Positions 1-6,293 are shown, counted from the first letter of the stretch. The stretch is 7,704 bases of DNA from UBA3210 sp963623095 (GCA_963623095.1 CAVFKD010000044.1:1-7704); one strand, 5' to 3'. The notes: generated from the letters alone by a model not told the origin. Numbers and translations: made by a program.

Positions 1-2
1 TC

Positions 3-104
3 GATTATCCAATTATTATGGCAAATACAGATAACTGCGAATTTGACATAATTACTAAGAAGAATGAGAAGGCTTATTTAAAAGATATTAAGAAAGATAA
101 CTAA
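3..104 (+). CDS. C-terminal end of an unknown protein (5' partial)
   Basis: An open frame enters from the left edge (bases 1-2 belong to the preceding codon) and runs 33 codons to a TAA at 102-104. The visible tail is hydrophilic and Lys/Asp rich, ending IKKDN, with no recognisable motif. It ends 23 bases before the lipoprotein start, and that gap is mostly occupied by the lipoprotein's ribosome binding site. There is no room for a good promoter or terminator, so this gene is probably the preceding cistron of the same operon. The fragment is too short to assign a function. It is called coding because the frame is open from the edge, has typical codon use and fits the tight packing that follows. 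Confidence 0.6.
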   Translation, partial: DYPIIMANTDNCEFDIITKKNEKAYLKDIKKDN

Positions 105-127
105 TAAATATAAAGGAGAATTTTATT

Positions 128-871
128 ATGAAATTTAAAAAGAATTTATTAACTTTAGGTGCAACATTATTACTATTAACAGGTTGTTCATTGAATGAAA
201 ATAGTAAAACATTTGGTGATTTTTCATACAATGGTATTTTCTTAGAAGAATACGCGACAAAACAAATTAGAGTGGATGAAGCTAAGAACCTTATTAACTT
301 TGAACCTAAAACTGTGAAACTTTCATCTATTAAATCACTTTCTAAAAGCTTAGAAGATGAAACTATAACCAATATACTTACTAAATATTCATCTTTAGTC
401 GCGACTACTTCTTATTATGTAAGTGATTTAGAGAAAGAACAAGTTAGAAGTGATTCATATCAAGGTACTGATTTCCTTGCCTTACTTGAAAACAATCATT
501 ATGAACCATTTGGTCAAATGAATGTTAAATATATCTATGTAAATGATGGATTACTTGATTCAATGGAAGAAGCAAATACGGAATTTACTAATAATAAAGA
601 AAACTTAGTTAGTCCATTTACTTATCCTTATACATATCATACCAATGAATCAAATGAATTAATTATTCAAACTCATAGTTTCGCAGAATTACCTGCGAGT
701 GTTAATGGAGGGATAGGATCAACATTTAGAGAAGATTGTGAACTTTTATTTGATGAAGAAGGAAAGATTACTTTCTTTCAATCATCATTAGGGTTATATA
801 CTTCAACTCCAACAGGAACTATTAAACAAGGCTATATATTCTCAGTGAGTTTTGAATGGATTGCAAAGTAG
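128..871 (+). CDS. Predicted lipoprotein of unknown function
   Basis: This 247-residue protein has a clear type II signal peptide: positive N-terminus (MKFKK), hydrophobic stretch at residues 7-17 and lipobox L-T-G-C with the modified cysteine at residue 20. The mature protein should be anchored to the outer face of the cytoplasmic membrane. The remaining ~227 residues are soluble and acidic, rich in Thr, Ser, Tyr and Asn, with no further membrane segment and no domain I recognise. The C-terminal third (about 160-247) looks strand-rich. Start ATG 128 is supported by GGAG at 115-118, 9 bases upstream. It is followed after 10 bases by a tiny membrane protein gene and then the kinase, which suggests an envelope-side sensor or partner of the phosphorylation module. 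That role is inferred only from position. Confidence 0.9.
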   Translation: MKFKKNLLTLGATLLLLTGCSLNENSKTFGDFSYNGIFLEEYATKQIRVDEAKNLINFEPKTVKLSSIKSLSKSLEDETITNILTKYSSLVATTSYYVSDLEKEQVRSDSYQGTDFLALLENNHYEPFGQMNVKYIYVNDGLLDSMEEANTEFTNNKENLVSPFTYPYTYHTNESNELIIQTHSFAELPASVNGGIGSTFREDCELLFDEEGKITFFQSSLGLYTSTPTGTIKQGYIFSVSFEWIAK

Positions 872-881
872 AGGTGATTAT

Positions 882-1001
882 ATGAAGGTATTAGGATACA
901 TATTTCTAGGAGTTATTTTAGTAAGCGGAGGAATCATCCTTGTTAAGACTGGTCTATTTGATCAATTTATAACATGGTTTGGTGGATTATTTAAAGCATA
1001 G
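882..1001 (+). CDS. Small 39-residue membrane peptide
   Basis: A short gene fills the gap between the lipoprotein and the kinase: ATG at 882, TAG at 999-1001. Its own ribosome binding site is the GAGGTGATT stretch at 871-879. The product starts MKVLGYIFLGVILVSGG. Residues about 4-21 form one hydrophobic membrane segment, followed by a Lys and a short amphipathic end containing D27, W32 and a Gly-Gly-Leu-Phe-Lys-Ala tail. The stop codon overlaps the kinase SD (AGGAGG, 1000-1005), so translation of the two is probably coupled. Function is unknown; a membrane anchor or regulator of the lipoprotein or kinase, or a membrane-active peptide, are possibilities. Support comes from the intact frame, good SD, membrane-like composition and exact fit in the operon. 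Confidence 0.75.
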   Translation: MKVLGYIFLGVILVSGGIILVKTGLFDQFITWFGGLFKA

Positions 1002-1005
1002 GAGG
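1000..1005 (+). promoter_or_regulatory. Ribosome binding site of the kinase gene, overlapping upstream stop
   Basis: AGGAGG lies 7 bases before ATG 1013 and overlaps the TAG that ends the 39-residue membrane peptide gene. It fixes the kinase start and suggests translational coupling between the two genes. Confidence 0.8.
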
Positions 1006-1012
1006 AAGACAA

Positions 1013-2344
1013 ATGAAATTTAATAAAGGTGATAATTTTAATTACGATGGTGAACAATTTACCATCTTAGACAAATTAGGTGAAGGAGGACAAGGTGAAG
1101 TATATTTAGTAACTGATGGTAATGCACAATATGCATTTAAACTTTACAAAGAAGATCCAGGAAGTAACTTCAAATATAATCTAAAGAATAATATTACAAA
1201 GGGTAGTCCTGCAAAGGAATTCTTATGGCCTAAGAAGTATATTGAATTAGATGAAGAATCATGTGGATATCTTATGGATATAAGACCAAGTAATTATTCA
1301 TCTTTTATAAGCTATCTAACAGGTAAAACTAAGTTTGCATCACAAAGACTTCTTGTCAATTGGTGTATAAGACTTGTAAATAGCTTTAAACACTTACATG
1401 AAAGAGGATTCTCATATCAAGATTTAAATGATGGATCATTCTTCTTAAATCCAACAACTGGAGAACTTCTTATTTGTGATAATGATAATGTCAGCGCGGA
1501 TAAAACAAACCTTGGTATATTAGGTAAGATGAGATATATGGCTCCTGAGATTGTAAGAGGAGATAAAGATAAAGTAACTAATGAAAGACAACTACCTGAT
1601 GTTCATTCTGATAGATTCTCTCTTGCAGTAATTCTTTTCTTAGCCTTAGTAATGGGTAATCCATTTGAAGGTGAATGCTTAAAGAAATATACAATCATTG
1701 ATGAAGAAGCTGAATATGAGATGTTTGGTTCTAACCCTATTTATATCTATAACGAAGTTGATACATCAAATAGACCTATTAGAGGTTATCATACCGCGGT
1801 ATTGAATCGTTATCCATATCTTCCTAGCTACATAAAAGCAGCTTTCCATAAGACATTTGTCGATGGACTTGAAGATAGAGAAAATGGTAGAACAACAGAA
1901 ATTGAATGGATTAAGCTTCTTTGTAAATATAGAGATGAACTTATATCTTGTGACTGCGGTAAAGAATTTATCTATGGATTCTTTGAAAAGAAACCAAATA
2001 CTAAATGTCCTTATTGTAAGAAACCAACTAGAAAGTTTTCTTATCTTAGAGTTGGTAAGAACAAGATCATCCTTGAACCTAATAAGTACATCTATAAGAT
2101 CCATTTAGATAAATATTCAGGTGAATATACTATTCCTGTCGCGAAGGTTATTCAAAACAAGAATAATCCATCAATATGGGGTATTAAATTAAATTTAGAT
2201 AATGATGTCTTAATTAAAGATGTCGCAGGAAATGAAAAGACAATTTTAAGAAATGGTGTAATACCTATTGTTAATAATTTAAAGATTAAATTTAATGATG
2301 AAGCAATAGGCCAAATTACAATCGGAGGAGAAGAAAATGAATAA
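1013..2344 (+). CDS. TerY-P type protein kinase with C-terminal zinc ribbon and beta domain
   Basis: This is a 443-residue, apparently cytoplasmic Hanks-type protein kinase. The Gly loop is GEGGQGEVY (23-31) and K43 is the ATP-binding Lys. The catalytic loop is YQDLNDGSFF with catalytic D137. D156 occupies the DFG position (CDNDN), MAPE is at 176-179 and D200-R201-F202-S203 is the helix-F motif. Departures from textbook kinases are Tyr for His in HRD, DND for DFG, and Ser142 where the second Mg-binding Asn is expected. After the kinase fold comes a zinc ribbon with C313/C315 and C332/C335, then a strand-rich domain (about 345-440). Kinase plus zinc ribbon beside TerY-like and PP2C genes is the signature of the TerY phosphorylation triad, a stress or defence module. 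No membrane segment is visible. The next gene overlaps its end by 8 bases. Confidence 0.93.
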   Translation: MKFNKGDNFNYDGEQFTILDKLGEGGQGEVYLVTDGNAQYAFKLYKEDPGSNFKYNLKNNITKGSPAKEFLWPKKYIELDEESCGYLMDIRPSNYSSFISYLTGKTKFASQRLLVNWCIRLVNSFKHLHERGFSYQDLNDGSFFLNPTTGELLICDNDNVSADKTNLGILGKMRYMAPEIVRGDKDKVTNERQLPDVHSDRFSLAVILFLALVMGNPFEGECLKKYTIIDEEAEYEMFGSNPIYIYNEVDTSNRPIRGYHTAVLNRYPYLPSYIKAAFHKTFVDGLEDRENGRTTEIEWIKLLCKYRDELISCDCGKEFIYGFFEKKPNTKCPYCKKPTRKFSYLRVGKNKIILEPNKYIYKIHLDKYSGEYTIPVAKVIQNKNNPSIWGIKLNLDNDVLIKDVAGNEKTILRNGVIPIVNNLKIKFNDEAIGQITIGGEENE

Positions 2345-2828
2345 TAAAACTGAATTAGTTCCATTAAATGAAAGAAAGATGGAAATTACAAAGCAAATTA
2401 CTGATTACTTTATTAGAAAGCATGTTTGCTTTGGCATGAAGACTTATGAAAGAACTTATGAGGATGATGGAGATGATAATCCTCAAATTCAATTTAATTT
2501 CAATGTTGAAGGTATACCAGATTTAGCTATTTTCTATGATGTAGGAGAATCAAAGTGGTATATGAATAGTATCTATGAATTATTAAGACCAATAATTGAA
2601 GAGAACTTCAATGAAATTAAAAAGATGTTTGAAAATGATAAAGGTATATTTAAAGACATTATGGCCACAGATAATGATTTAGAATGTGGTGAAATATCTG
2701 AAATTCATTTATATAGTCAATTCGATGATGATGAATTTAATGAAGCTAAATTAGATGAGATTTATGACTATATGCAAAACAAAACTAAATTCGCGAATTA
2801 TTTAGCGAAAATAAGCAAGAAAAGATAA
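2337..2828 (+). CDS. Acidic 163-residue protein of unknown function
   Basis: I do not recognise this family. The start at 2337 lies inside the last codons of the kinase gene (8-base overlap) with GGAGGAG at 2324-2330 in front, so the two are very likely translationally coupled. The protein is strongly acidic (34 Asp/Glu against about 21 Lys/Arg), with an acidic patch near residue 42-47 (EDDGDD) and another near 129-133 (FDDDEF). Predicted order by eye is an N-terminal helix (10-30), a strand-rich middle (48-80) around IPDLAIFYD, and helices in the second half with a basic end (KKR). There is no signal peptide or membrane segment. Size and alpha/beta order resemble small chaperone-like or adaptor proteins, but that is a guess. 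Its place between kinase and vWA genes suggests a direct partner of one of them. Confidence 0.85.
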   Translation: MNNKTELVPLNERKMEITKQITDYFIRKHVCFGMKTYERTYEDDGDDNPQIQFNFNVEGIPDLAIFYDVGESKWYMNSIYELLRPIIEENFNEIKKMFENDKGIFKDIMATDNDLECGEISEIHLYSQFDDDEFNEAKLDEIYDYMQNKTKFANYLAKISKKR

Positions 2829-2842
2829 GGAGAATAATTAAT

Positions 2843-3568
2843 ATGGAAGAAAAGATGTGTGAAGGAATTAGAAGACAACAATTAAATTTAGTCTTCGTAA
2901 TCGATAGAAGTGGATCTATGGAAGGTGAAAAGATTGGCGCGGTTAATAATGCGATCCGTGATGTTATATCAATCATGCCTGAAATCCAAGAAGATACAAG
3001 TGATGCAGATATTATGATTTCTGCGATGACTTTCTCAGAAGATGCAAAATGGGTTTATTCAGAACCTAAATCAGTATCAGAATTTAAATGGAAAGATATT
3101 GGTGTTGATGCAGGAACTGATTATTCAAAAGCATATGATGAACTTGCGAAATTCTTATGTAAGAAAGAATGCGGAGGTAAAATGCCAGATATTGGAGGTG
3201 TTGCACCTATTATTATCTTAATGAGTGATGGTATGCCTACAAGTCCAGATTGGGAAAAGCATTTAGAATCACTTAAAAAGAAAGGCTGGTTTAAAGTCGC
3301 GCTTAAATACGCTCTTGCTATCCAAATTGATACTAAAGAAGCAATGGATGTATTAACTAAGTTCACCGGTAATCCTGAAACAGTACTTAAAGTATATACC
3401 GCGGAAGCTTTAAGAAAGGTAATTAAAGTTATCGCTATTACAGCATCTAAGGTTAAAAGTTCAAGCAGTATGATTAATTCATCTACTGGTGATGTTAAAA
3501 CAAAAGAAGAGGAAGCAAAGGCTGAAATTGCAGAAAAGCTTGAAGATATCAATGATGTAGAGTGGTAA
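2843..3568 (+). CDS. TerY-like vWA domain protein, first copy
   Basis: This 241-residue cytoplasmic protein is essentially one von Willebrand A domain. The metal-ion-dependent adhesion site (MIDAS) is complete: D21-R-S23-G-S25 (VIDRSGSM), T92 in AGTDY and D129 in MSDGMPT. Further hallmarks are MPDIGGVAPII (114-124) and GWFKVALKY. The fold ends around ITASKVKS and is followed by a Ser-rich, then charged, tail that finishes in a short helix ending NDVEW. TerY proteins are metal-binding vWA partners of the kinase and PP2C in TerY-P modules and are plausible phosphorylation targets. An AAGGAG at 2827-2832 precedes the start by 10 bases and overlaps the previous stop. It is paralogous to the next gene (roughly 40% alike by eye). 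Confidence 0.92.
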   Translation: MEEKMCEGIRRQQLNLVFVIDRSGSMEGEKIGAVNNAIRDVISIMPEIQEDTSDADIMISAMTFSEDAKWVYSEPKSVSEFKWKDIGVDAGTDYSKAYDELAKFLCKKECGGKMPDIGGVAPIIILMSDGMPTSPDWEKHLESLKKKGWFKVALKYALAIQIDTKEAMDVLTKFTGNPETVLKVYTAEALRKVIKVIAITASKVKSSSSMINSSTGDVKTKEEEAKAEIAEKLEDINDVEW

Positions 3569-3575
3569 GACATTT

Positions 3576-3580
3576 GGAGG
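3576..3580 (+). promoter_or_regulatory. Ribosome binding site of the second vWA gene
   Basis: GGAGG sits 6 bases before ATG 3587 in the 18-base gap after the first vWA gene. Spacing is ideal, and it supports this start over later Met codons. Confidence 0.8.
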
Positions 3581-3586
3581 TAATTT

Positions 3587-4297
3587 ATGGAAGAATGTAT
3601 TGCAAAGCAAAAGCTTAACATAATCCTTCTAGTAGATGCTTCTAAATCTATGGGAGGAAAAAGAATTGCTCAAGTTAATCAAGCAGTAAATGATATCAAA
3701 GATTATTTAATTAATCTTGAAGGTGAATCAACCAACGTAGATTTCTATATTACCATTATTCCTTTCAATAACTTTGCCTCCTATTATGGAGGCAAAGAAT
3801 GCATCAAGATCGATGAATTCAAATATGATGGAATTCCTACAGGTGGATGGTCTAATCTTCATTTCGCATATGAAAAACTTGGTGAAATATTAAAGAAAGA
3901 ATCCAAAGGTGGTATTATGCCTGACTTTGGAGGAGTAGCCCCAATTATCTTACTTCTTACCGATGGTCATCCTACTGGAAATAAATACAAAGAGGAATTG
4001 AAGAATATTGAATCTTCACCTTGGTATAAAGTTGCATTGAGATATGGTATTGCAATTGAATTAGATGATAAAGTTACTCGTGATGTCTTACATGATTTTG
4101 TTGGAACAAATGGTGATGTTATTACATGCCTTGATGCATCAACTTTGAAAAACATCATTAAGATTATTGTATTAACTGCATCTAAAGTTAAAAGTACTTC
4201 ATCTAATGTAAGTTATGATATGAATAAACCATCAAATAAGCTTCTTCAACAAACCATCGCAGAAGCTTTAAGCGATATGGATGCTTTGGAGTGGTAA
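3587..4297 (+). CDS. TerY-like vWA domain protein, second copy
   Basis: A 236-residue vWA protein, paralogous to the preceding gene along its whole length. The MIDAS is present but altered: D17-A-S19-K-S21 (Lys where the first copy has Gly), Ser89 where the first copy has Thr92, and D126 in LLTDGHPTG. Shared blocks are MPDFGGVAPII, PWYKVALRY and LTASKVKS. After a Ser/Thr/Asn-rich linker the protein ends in a helix, IAEALSDMDALEW, clearly related to the tail of the first copy. A duplicated gene kept side by side suggests hetero-complex formation or division of labour. The last codons (GAG TGG TAA) also form the ribosome binding site of the phosphatase gene. A perfect 10-bp inverted repeat lies inside the gene at 3772-3797. 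Confidence 0.92.
   Translation: MEECIAKQKLNIILLVDASKSMGGKRIAQVNQAVNDIKDYLINLEGESTNVDFYITIIPFNNFASYYGGKECIKIDEFKYDGIPTGGWSNLHFAYEKLGEILKKESKGGIMPDFGGVAPIILLLTDGHPTGNKYKEELKNIESSPWYKVALRYGIAIELDDKVTRDVLHDFVGTNGDVITCLDASTLKNIIKIIVLTASKVKSTSSNVSYDMNKPSNKLLQQTIAEALSDMDALEW
3772..3797. repeat. Perfect 10-bp inverted repeat inside the second vWA gene
   Basis: The arms CTTTGCCTCC (3772-3781) and GGAGGCAAAG (3788-3797) are exact reverse complements around the 6-base loop TATTAT. The stem is 60% GC in an AT-rich gene, so the mRNA should form a stable hairpin. It encodes about residues 62-71 (NFASYYGGKE), a loop region that differs from the paralogue. No T-run follows, so it is not an intrinsic terminator. 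Confidence 0.85.
4288..4295 (+). promoter_or_regulatory. Ribosome binding site that decides the PP2C start
   Basis: GGAGTGGT overlaps the end of the second vWA gene and lies directly before ATG 4299. The GGAG at 4288-4291 leaves 7 bases to that ATG. The upstream in-frame ATG at 4281 has no such site and would add six residues with no family counterpart, so 4299 is chosen. Confidence 0.75.
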
Positions 4298-4298
4298 T

Positions 4299-5120
4299 AT
4301 GAATTACGTATTTAATCAATCAAATATTGGATATTCTCATATCAAGACTAAGAAGCCTTGCCAAGACTTCTCAGCCACTTACAAAGACAATGATAGAACC
4401 ATCATCACCTGTTGCGATGGACATGGTGGTGATGTCTATATTAGAAGTAATATAGGTTCACATATCGCTTCTAATGCAATTATTAAGGTATTTAGTTCTC
4501 TTTCTTATTATGAGATTGTAAGAGAGAATGAAGAAGAACTTACTAAGAAGATCAAACTTAATCTTCTTTGTGAATGGAATAGACAAGTAGAAAAGCAAAT
4601 AGGTCATAGACCAATTAGAAGAAGTGAATGTGGAAACTTAAGCGAAGATGAAATAGAAGCTTTAAAAGATAATCCTGCAAGAGCATTTGGAACAACGTTG
4701 ACTGGCGCTATGGTTATAGGGAGTAAGTTAGTAGTTGTAGGTATTGGTGATACAGAAGTAATTGGAATTAGAAGAGGTCAAATTACTAGACTTTTAGAAG
4801 ATGAAAATGATCCTGCGGCAAATATTACTTATTCTATGTGTCAAGAAAATGCTTATAAGTATTTAAGAGTTAGAATTCTTGATTGGCATGACTATGATGG
4901 AATTATTCTTTGTACTGATGGCTTATCTACTCCATATCAATCTTATGAGAATTTTGAAAACTCATTTGTAAAACCAATTGTTTTAAAAACATTAGAAACA
5001 GATGGAATGTCACATATTAGTGAATTTGTCGATAATATGGCAAGTAAATTAGGTATAGGGGATGATGTTAGCTTATCGTTTATCTTAAAAGGCAACACTG
5101 TTAAAAGATACTATAAATAG
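4299..5120 (+). CDS. PP2C-family protein phosphatase of the TerY-P module
   Basis: This 273-residue cytoplasmic metal-dependent Ser/Thr phosphatase has the PP2C motifs in order: the CQDF entry motif (21-24), metal ligands in CDGHGG (D40, G41), FGTTLTGA (130-137), a GDSRA-like GIGDTEVIGI (148-157), CTDGL with D207, and GIGDDVS with D255/D256. All expected metal-binding Asp residues appear intact, so it should be active with Mn or Mg. It starts one base after the second vWA stop, so translation is probably coupled. In the TerY-P triad it is the natural opposite of the kinase and would dephosphorylate the kinase, the vWA proteins or the downstream target. A longer form from ATG 4281 is possible but lacks a ribosome binding site. 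Confidence 0.94.
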   Translation: MNYVFNQSNIGYSHIKTKKPCQDFSATYKDNDRTIITCCDGHGGDVYIRSNIGSHIASNAIIKVFSSLSYYEIVRENEEELTKKIKLNLLCEWNRQVEKQIGHRPIRRSECGNLSEDEIEALKDNPARAFGTTLTGAMVIGSKLVVVGIGDTEVIGIRRGQITRLLEDENDPAANITYSMCQENAYKYLRVRILDWHDYDGIILCTDGLSTPYQSYENFENSFVKPIVLKTLETDGMSHISEFVDNMASKLGIGDDVSLSFILKGNTVKRYYK

Positions 5121-5127
5121 GAGGTGG
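5119..5127 (+). promoter_or_regulatory. Ribosome binding site of the beta-repeat protein gene
   Basis: AGGAGGTGG overlaps the last two bases of the phosphatase stop codon and precedes ATG 5132. It is the longest SD match in the window and ties this gene to the operon. Confidence 0.75.
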
Positions 5128-5131
5128 TTAG

Positions 5132-6238
5132 ATGGAATATAAAGACGCAATAAGAAAATTGATATCTTTATATGGGGAAGAAATACTAAAAGACCACTTC
5201 CTTTCTTTTAGTATTCTTTCTGATTATATAGGTTCATCAATATATTCTAAAAAACTACTTTTTATTTTCGCTGAAGTAAATAAGAAACATGATTTGTATT
5301 CTTTGTTTAAGAATCATAAATTGTTAGAAGCAAGAAATATTCTTACTAGTGATTTTAAAAAAGGTAATTATAATTGTGATTCTAAAGAGTTTGTAGATGC
5401 GTTAAATCCTATAAGTGAATTACTTAATCCTATTGAATTTAAAGATTATGAATCTAAGAAATTAAAACAATCTAAACCAACTAAGAAAAAGAAAGTAATT
5501 AAGAAAAAGGAAGTAACGAAAGTTGAAGATGATAATAACATTGTTGAACTTATTTATACATTAAATGATGTAGCTAGTAAAAAAGCAGAATTAAAAAACA
5601 TTGATGTTAATGTAAATGAGTGTAAGGGATTATCTATTTGCATGGATAATAAAAGTGATAATGAATATTGCTTATGCAAAGTGGATGAACAAACTAAGAA
5701 CTTGGTTACTATTAAAGAAGGCGAAGCAGATGAAAATTTAACGTTAGTTTTAGATGATGATGCTGAAGCAACTTATTACTTATTTGTTCCAAAATGTAAA
5801 TATGAATCTTTAAATGTTAATGTAGGAAATGGATTTTTAAATATCTATGGATCTAATAATAAAAAGAGCTTTATATGTGATGAAGTGAAAATCAATGTTA
5901 ATAATGGAAATCTTTTCTTTAATGGTAAGACTAATAGATGTGATATTAATGGTAATAATGGAGATATTGAGCTTTCAGGTACATATGGTGATTTAAATAT
6001 AAATAGGATTGATTCAAATATAAGTGGTTGGATATTATTTAAATCCAAGAAAGAAAGCTACTATTTTAAGTGCGTACTTATAAATGGTAAGATAAATCTT
6101 TATATAGAGAAATTATATAAGAGTATTGGTAGAAGAATGTTCCTTAAAAGAAGAAACTATTGTGGATTTGAAAACATTGGTGATAAAAAGCTATTGATTA
6201 ATATAGCTACCGCGAATGGAGAGATTAATATAAATTAA
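5132..6238 (+). CDS. Helical adaptor domain plus DUF4097-like beta-repeat protein
   Basis: The 368-residue product has three parts. Residues 1-100 are helical and carry YGEEILKD (14-21) and LSDY (29-32). This pattern is familiar from a helical module found at the ends of many bacterial signalling proteins, including kinases, but I cannot name it securely. Residues 108-130 are a Lys-rich linker (TKKKKVIKKKEVTK). Residues about 155-368 are repetitive short strands with Asn-Gly turns (VNVGNGFLNIYG, VNNGNLFFNG, INGNNGDIELSG), like DUF4097-type right-handed beta-repeat proteins. No signal peptide or membrane segment is present, so it is probably cytoplasmic. As last gene of the run, 11 bases after the phosphatase, it could be scaffold, target or effector of the phosphorylation switch; this is inference. 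Its codons look more AT-ending than those of its neighbours. Confidence 0.85.
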   Translation: MEYKDAIRKLISLYGEEILKDHFLSFSILSDYIGSSIYSKKLLFIFAEVNKKHDLYSLFKNHKLLEARNILTSDFKKGNYNCDSKEFVDALNPISELLNPIEFKDYESKKLKQSKPTKKKKVIKKKEVTKVEDDNNIVELIYTLNDVASKKAELKNIDVNVNECKGLSICMDNKSDNEYCLCKVDEQTKNLVTIKEGEADENLTLVLDDDAEATYYLFVPKCKYESLNVNVGNGFLNIYGSNNKKSFICDEVKINVNNGNLFFNGKTNRCDINGNNGDIELSGTYGDLNINRIDSNISGWILFKSKKESYYFKCVLINGKINLYIEKLYKSIGRRMFLKRRNYCGFENIGDKKLLINIATANGEININ

Positions 6239-6293
6239 TATTAAATCGTTTAAATGTTGATAATTGCAAGTTGAGATACACATAGATGCTTAA

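Noticed and set aside
1857..2108. 83-codon + strand frame inside the kinase gene
   Set aside because: It lies wholly within the kinase zinc-ribbon coding region in another frame, lacks an SD and has no recognisable motif.
3121..3621. Long antisense open frame (166 codons) on the - strand across the first vWA gene
   Set aside because: It is the shadow of a well-supported vWA gene with AT-ending codons; it has no ribosome binding site context or domain, and the opposite strand explains the sequence fully. The same holds for the other - strand frames.
4281..4298. Alternative upstream PP2C start at 4281
   Set aside because: No ribosome binding site precedes it, and it would overlap the vWA gene by 17 bases and add six non-conserved residues. 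ATG 4299 has a well-spaced SD.
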